The notes under the pieces were generated by a model, which worked only from the letters and a program-made list of their open reading frames with translations, ran no database searches and was not told the origin of the DNA. Positions 61,277-64,000 of a DNA stretch of 64,000 bases are shown here, piece by piece. The stretch lies in contig ABHC01000017.1 in assembly GCA_000171835.1 (NCBI GenBank), forward strand, positions 1-64,000, written 5' to 3'. Position 1 is the first letter of the stretch; each line of letters starts with the position of its first letter. Origin of the DNA: an alpha proteobacterium BAL199 (GTDB taxonomy: Bacteria > Pseudomonadota > Alphaproteobacteria > Thalassobaculales > Thalassobaculaceae). A program made the position numbers and the translations under genes.

Positions 61277-62131
61277 CTATCGCGCGAGCGCCCGAGCGTG
61301 CCAGCGCAGGTGGTCCTCGATGAAGCTGGCGATGAAGAAATACGAGTGATCGTAGCCCGGGTGACGGCGCAAGGTCAGTTCGATGCCGGTTCCGGCGCAG
61401 GCCTCCTCCAGCAGTTCCGGCTTCAACTGCTCCGCCAGGAACCCGTCGGCCAGCCCTTGATCGACCAGGATCGCCGGAACCCGGGCGCCGTCCTCGATCA
61501 GGGCGCAGGCGTCGTACTCACGCCAGGCCGTGCGGTCGGGGCCGAGATAGCCGGTCAACGCCTTGTGGCCCCAGGGACAGTTCAGGGGTGAGACGATCGG
61601 TGCGAAGGCCGATACCGAGCGGAACCGTGCCGACGTGCGCAAGGCCATAGTCAGCGCGCCATGTCCGCCCATCGAATGGCCGCTGACGGCCTGTCGTGTC
61701 ATGTCCAGCGGCAGAGCGTCGGCCACCAACTCCGGCAGCTCGCGCTCCAGGTAACTGCGCATCCGGTAATGCGTTGCCCAGGGTTTCTCGGTCGCGTCGA
61801 CGTAGAATCCGGCGCCCAAGCCGAAGTCGTACGCGCCGTCCGGATCGTCGGGAACGCCGTCGCCGCGCGGGCTGGTATCCGGCGTAATCAGCGCCAGACC
61901 AAGTTCGGAAGCAATCCGCTGGGCGCCGGCTTTGACGGTGAAATTGTCCTCGGTGCAGGTCAGCCCGGACAGGAACCACAGCACCGGAACCGGAGCAACC
62001 TCGGCCTGCGGTGGCAGGAACGCCGCGAACCGCATCGACGTTCCGGTCTCCACCGATTGATGCCGGAACACCGACTGGACGCCGCCGAAGGCCTTGGATT
62101 GAGAGACGGTTTCAAGACCGGAGGAGGGCAT
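61277..62131 (-). CDS. fghA: S-formylglutathione hydrolase
   Basis: A 284-residue alpha/beta hydrolase that releases formate from S-formylglutathione in formaldehyde detoxification. Nucleophile S153 in SGHSMGGHG, acid D229 (QGLADG) and H262 (GYDHSYFF) form the triad; LTCTEDNF and RHPGYDHSYFF are typical. AAGGA six bases before the ATG at 62131 fixes the start. Formaldehyde arises in demethylation of methylated amines, which fits the corrinoid operon nearby. Confidence 0.95.
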   Translation of the reverse strand: MPSSGLETVSQSKAFGGVQSVFRHQSVETGTSMRFAAFLPPQAEVAPVPVLWFLSGLTCTEDNFTVKAGAQRIASELGLALITPDTSPRGDGVPDDPDGAYDFGLGAGFYVDATEKPWATHYRMRSYLERELPELVADALPLDMTRQAVSGHSMGGHGALTMALRTSARFRSVSAFAPIVSPLNCPWGHKALTGYLGPDRTAWREYDACALIEDGARVPAILVDQGLADGFLAEQLKPELLEEACAGTGIELTLRRHPGYDHSYFFIASFIEDHLRWHARALAR

Positions 62132-62175
62132 GCTCATTCCTTGCTGTTTGGCAACGCCGTAAGCGGCTGGATCCG

Positions 62176-63486
62176 CTACCCGCCGACCGGCTCGACGCCG
62201 CACCAGTCGGCGATGAACAGGGCAATGGCCTTGGTCGCTTCGCGGATCGACGGAATGTTCACCCGCTCGTCGAAGCCGTGGGCGTCCTCGCAGATCGGCC
62301 CGTACACCATGCACGGCATGTCGGCGTACAACACGAACACTCGGCTGTCGATGTAGGCGGTCGCGATGTAGTCGACCGGCTTTTTGCCGGACACCCGCTC
62401 ATGGCACCGACTCAGCACGATCTCGACGTCGCTGCCGGGCTCCAGATCGTAGCCTTCGGTGAAGAAGCCGTTCCAGACCACTTCCGGCGGGTTGTTCGAC
62501 AGGAACGGGTGCCCCGACGCCGCCTTGCGCACCGCGTCTTCGATGTCGCGCTGCATCTCCTGCGGCTTGAAGCCGGGATAGATCGAGATCCGGCAGTCCA
62601 TGGTGCACCAGGAAGGGACCGACGACGCCCAGTCGCCGCCGGCGATCTTGCCGACGTTCATGTTCACCGGATGGTCGCGGTCGGCGTAGTGCTTGGTTTC
62701 GTGCCGGCGGGCGTTCCACTTGTCCTCGACCGCGCGCAAGGGGGCGACCAGATCCATTGCCGCCTGGATGGCGTTCGAGCCGGTGCCGGCGTGGGCCACG
62801 TGCACAGGGTGACCGCGAACCTTGATCTGGAACCACTGCACGCCCATCGTCGCCCGGGTCATCCGGCCGCCGGACGGCTCGCTGATCAGGGCCGCATCGG
62901 CCTTGTAGCCGCGCACCAGGGTGGCGAGCGCGCCGTTGCCGGTGCTCTCTTCCTCGCAGACGGTCTCCATGTGCACGGTGGCTGCGGGCTGCAGGCCGCA
63001 GCGGCGCAACGCGTCCAGGGCGAACATGTTGGCGACTACGCCGGCCTTCATGTCGCCGGCGCCACGTCCGTACATCCAATCGCCCTTGATGGTCGCGGCG
63101 AACGGCGGGTCGGCCCACATTTCCACCGGCCCGGTGGGAACCACGTCGATGTGGCCGTTCAGGATCAGCGACCGACCGGTCTCGTTGCGCGGTCGATGAG
63201 TGCCGACCACGTTCCAGGCGTGGGCATAGTCGACCGCCACCGGCGAGAAGCCGGGGTGATGCTCGATGTCCTTGGGATCCACCCGCCAGCGGTCCATCTC
63301 GTAGCCGCGCTGGCGCATCGCCTGGAACATCAGGTCCTGGGCCAAATGCTCCTGGCCGCGCACCGACGGGCGGCGCACCAGTTCCTGCAGAAACTCGATC
63401 TGCTCATCGAAGCCGGCGTCGACAGCGTCCGAAAGTCGACGCGCCAGTTCCTCACCGAGAGCTGCGCCCTGGTCTTCGCTCATCAT
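62176..63486 (-). CDS. M20 family deacylase (ArgE/DapE-like)
   Basis: A 436-residue two-metal hydrolase. Metal motifs NGHIDVVPTG (His, Asp), GRGAGDMKAG (Asp), TVCEEESTGNG (Glu pair) and the late DAHGFDERVNI are intact. Acetylornithine deacetylase, succinyl-diaminopimelate desuccinylase and N-acyl amino acid hydrolases share this pattern, and the family level is the honest limit. On the same strand as fghA, 44 bases upstream. Confidence 0.88.
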   Translation of the reverse strand: MMSEDQGAALGEELARRLSDAVDAGFDEQIEFLQELVRRPSVRGQEHLAQDLMFQAMRQRGYEMDRWRVDPKDIEHHPGFSPVAVDYAHAWNVVGTHRPRNETGRSLILNGHIDVVPTGPVEMWADPPFAATIKGDWMYGRGAGDMKAGVVANMFALDALRRCGLQPAATVHMETVCEEESTGNGALATLVRGYKADAALISEPSGGRMTRATMGVQWFQIKVRGHPVHVAHAGTGSNAIQAAMDLVAPLRAVEDKWNARRHETKHYADRDHPVNMNVGKIAGGDWASSVPSWCTMDCRISIYPGFKPQEMQRDIEDAVRKAASGHPFLSNNPPEVVWNGFFTEGYDLEPGSDVEIVLSRCHERVSGKKPVDYIATAYIDSRVFVLYADMPCMVYGPICEDAHGFDERVNIPSIREATKAIALFIADWCGVEPVGG

Positions 63487-63564
63487 CGCCGCCTGTGATC
63501 CGGTTTCAGTTAGACCCCGGTATCCTGCGCCAACGCAGCGGCTGGCCGCAAGCAGGCTCGGAGG

Positions 63565-63900
63565 CTAAGCGGTCGGTTGCTTGAAGACGTAGCGGCCGTC
63601 TTCCAGGCGGTCGAAGAACTCTGGCACCTTGGGGTGGTCGACCGGGCCGTTGGTGGCGTCCTCGACCAGGTTCTGCTCGGAGACATAGGCGACGTAGTAG
63701 CTCTCCGGATTCTCGGCGAGCAGGTGGTAGAACGGCTGGTCCCGGCGCGGTCGCATGTGCTCTGGAATGGATTCGTACCATTCCTCGGTGTTGGCGAATT
63801 CCGCATCGATGTCGAACACCACCCCGCGGAAATCGTGCAGGCGGTGCCTGACGATGGCTCCCAGGGAGAAGTTCGGCGCGACAATCTTCATTCGGTCCAT
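63565..63900 (-). CDS. hspQ: Heat-shock protein HspQ (hemimethylated-DNA-binding fold)
   Basis: About 111 residues of the HspQ/YccV family: FSLGAIVRHRLHDFRGVVFD, PFYHLLAENPES, YVAYVSEQNLVED and FDRLEDGRYVFKQ. Two ATGs three codons apart (63900 and 63891) are possible starts with no clear ribosome site. HspQ proteins bind hemimethylated DNA in vitro and modulate Lon protease; the role here is inferred. Confidence 0.9.
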   Translation of the reverse strand: MDRMKIVAPNFSLGAIVRHRLHDFRGVVFDIDAEFANTEEWYESIPEHMRPRRDQPFYHLLAENPESYYVAYVSEQNLVEDATNGPVDHPKVPEFFDRLEDGRYVFKQPTA

Positions 63901-64000
63901 CCCGGCGTTCAACGGCGGCAATATCACCACATATTTGATCTTTTTGGCGCGAGGGACAAGATTGCTGCTCTGCATCATCAGGGAGATCGCATCATGTTCG

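Noticed and set aside
1-64000. tRNA, rRNA genes or CRISPR arrays
   Set aside because: Scanned by eye in all gene-free intervals; no cloverleaf with a T-arm GTTCGA context, no rRNA segment and no regularly spaced repeats were recognised. A tRNAscan run could overturn this.

Overview
The window is about 64 kb of high-GC chromosomal DNA, read as an alphaproteobacterium close to the Rhodospirillales. Support comes from a petABC bc1 operon, a MucR regulator, a CtrA-type box (TTAA-N7-TTAA), two intact and one broken member of the PAS_5 family that is expanded in that order, homospermidine synthase, and the cysG/DUF2849/cysI/DUF934/cysH sulfur cluster. The assignment rests on gene families only. I saw no rRNA, tRNA, CRISPR array or prophage block. 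Two insertion sequences are the only mobile elements.

Layout, left to right. 1-4.1 kb: a minus-strand sulfite-reduction operon (cysG, DUF2849, cysI, DUF934, start of cysH). It lies behind a SAM-II riboswitch and a divergent XRE-cupin regulator. 5-9 kb: small lipoprotein, CDP-glucose 4,6-dehydratase, cupin, DUF1272, DUF3008 and a secreted HAD acid phosphatase. 9-12 kb: a PhyH oxygenase plus TIM-barrel isomerase operon opposite a LacI regulator, with paired palindromic operators. 12-17.5 kb: M15 peptidase, two membrane proteins, then a SoxR-controlled flavin reductase followed by an arylamine N-acetyltransferase that carries an extra receiver-like domain. 17.5-20.2 kb: overlapping M20 peptidase, hisI and cytidine deaminase genes, then trmL. 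20.4-23 kb: petABC with a strong terminator. 23-30 kb: membrane protein, MTA phosphorylase, TPR protein, histidine phosphatase, and a GH15 / trehalose-6-phosphate synthase / glucokinase operon.

31.36-35.28 kb is a complete IS1595-family element. It has matched inverted repeats and a perfect 8-bp target duplication, and it carries two passenger genes: a single-chain restriction-modification-like protein (ExK motif, N6-adenine methylase core, specificity-like tail) and a RelE/ParE-like protein with a C-terminal extension. A second, passenger-free IS1595-family element lies at 40.14-41.17 kb. Between them are a PGVG-repeat secreted protein, a class IV aminotransferase, homospermidine synthase and adenine deaminase.

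41-57 kb: mucR, an isochorismatase-type hydrolase, a DusA-type synthase, yciB, an MFS carrier, two DAO-type flavoproteins flanking an iron(III) ABC importer (binding protein and permease only, with a Fur-box-like site), a broken PAS_5 gene, a gamma-glutamyltransferase-like gene, and an AmmeMemoRadiSam locus in which the B and A parts are fused. 57.6-64 kb: a CtrA-boxed degenerate receiver protein, a corrinoid-protein/DUF1638/virulence-factor operon of one-carbon type, S-formylglutathione hydrolase, an M20 deacylase and HspQ.

Family names were assigned by reading motifs; no database search was run. The least expected items are the IS-borne restriction-modification/toxin cargo, the SAM-II riboswitch on a siroheme/sulfite-reduction operon, the receiver-like/NAT fusion behind a SoxR-type promoter, the corrinoid operon without an adjacent methyltransferase, and the broken PAS_5 gene.
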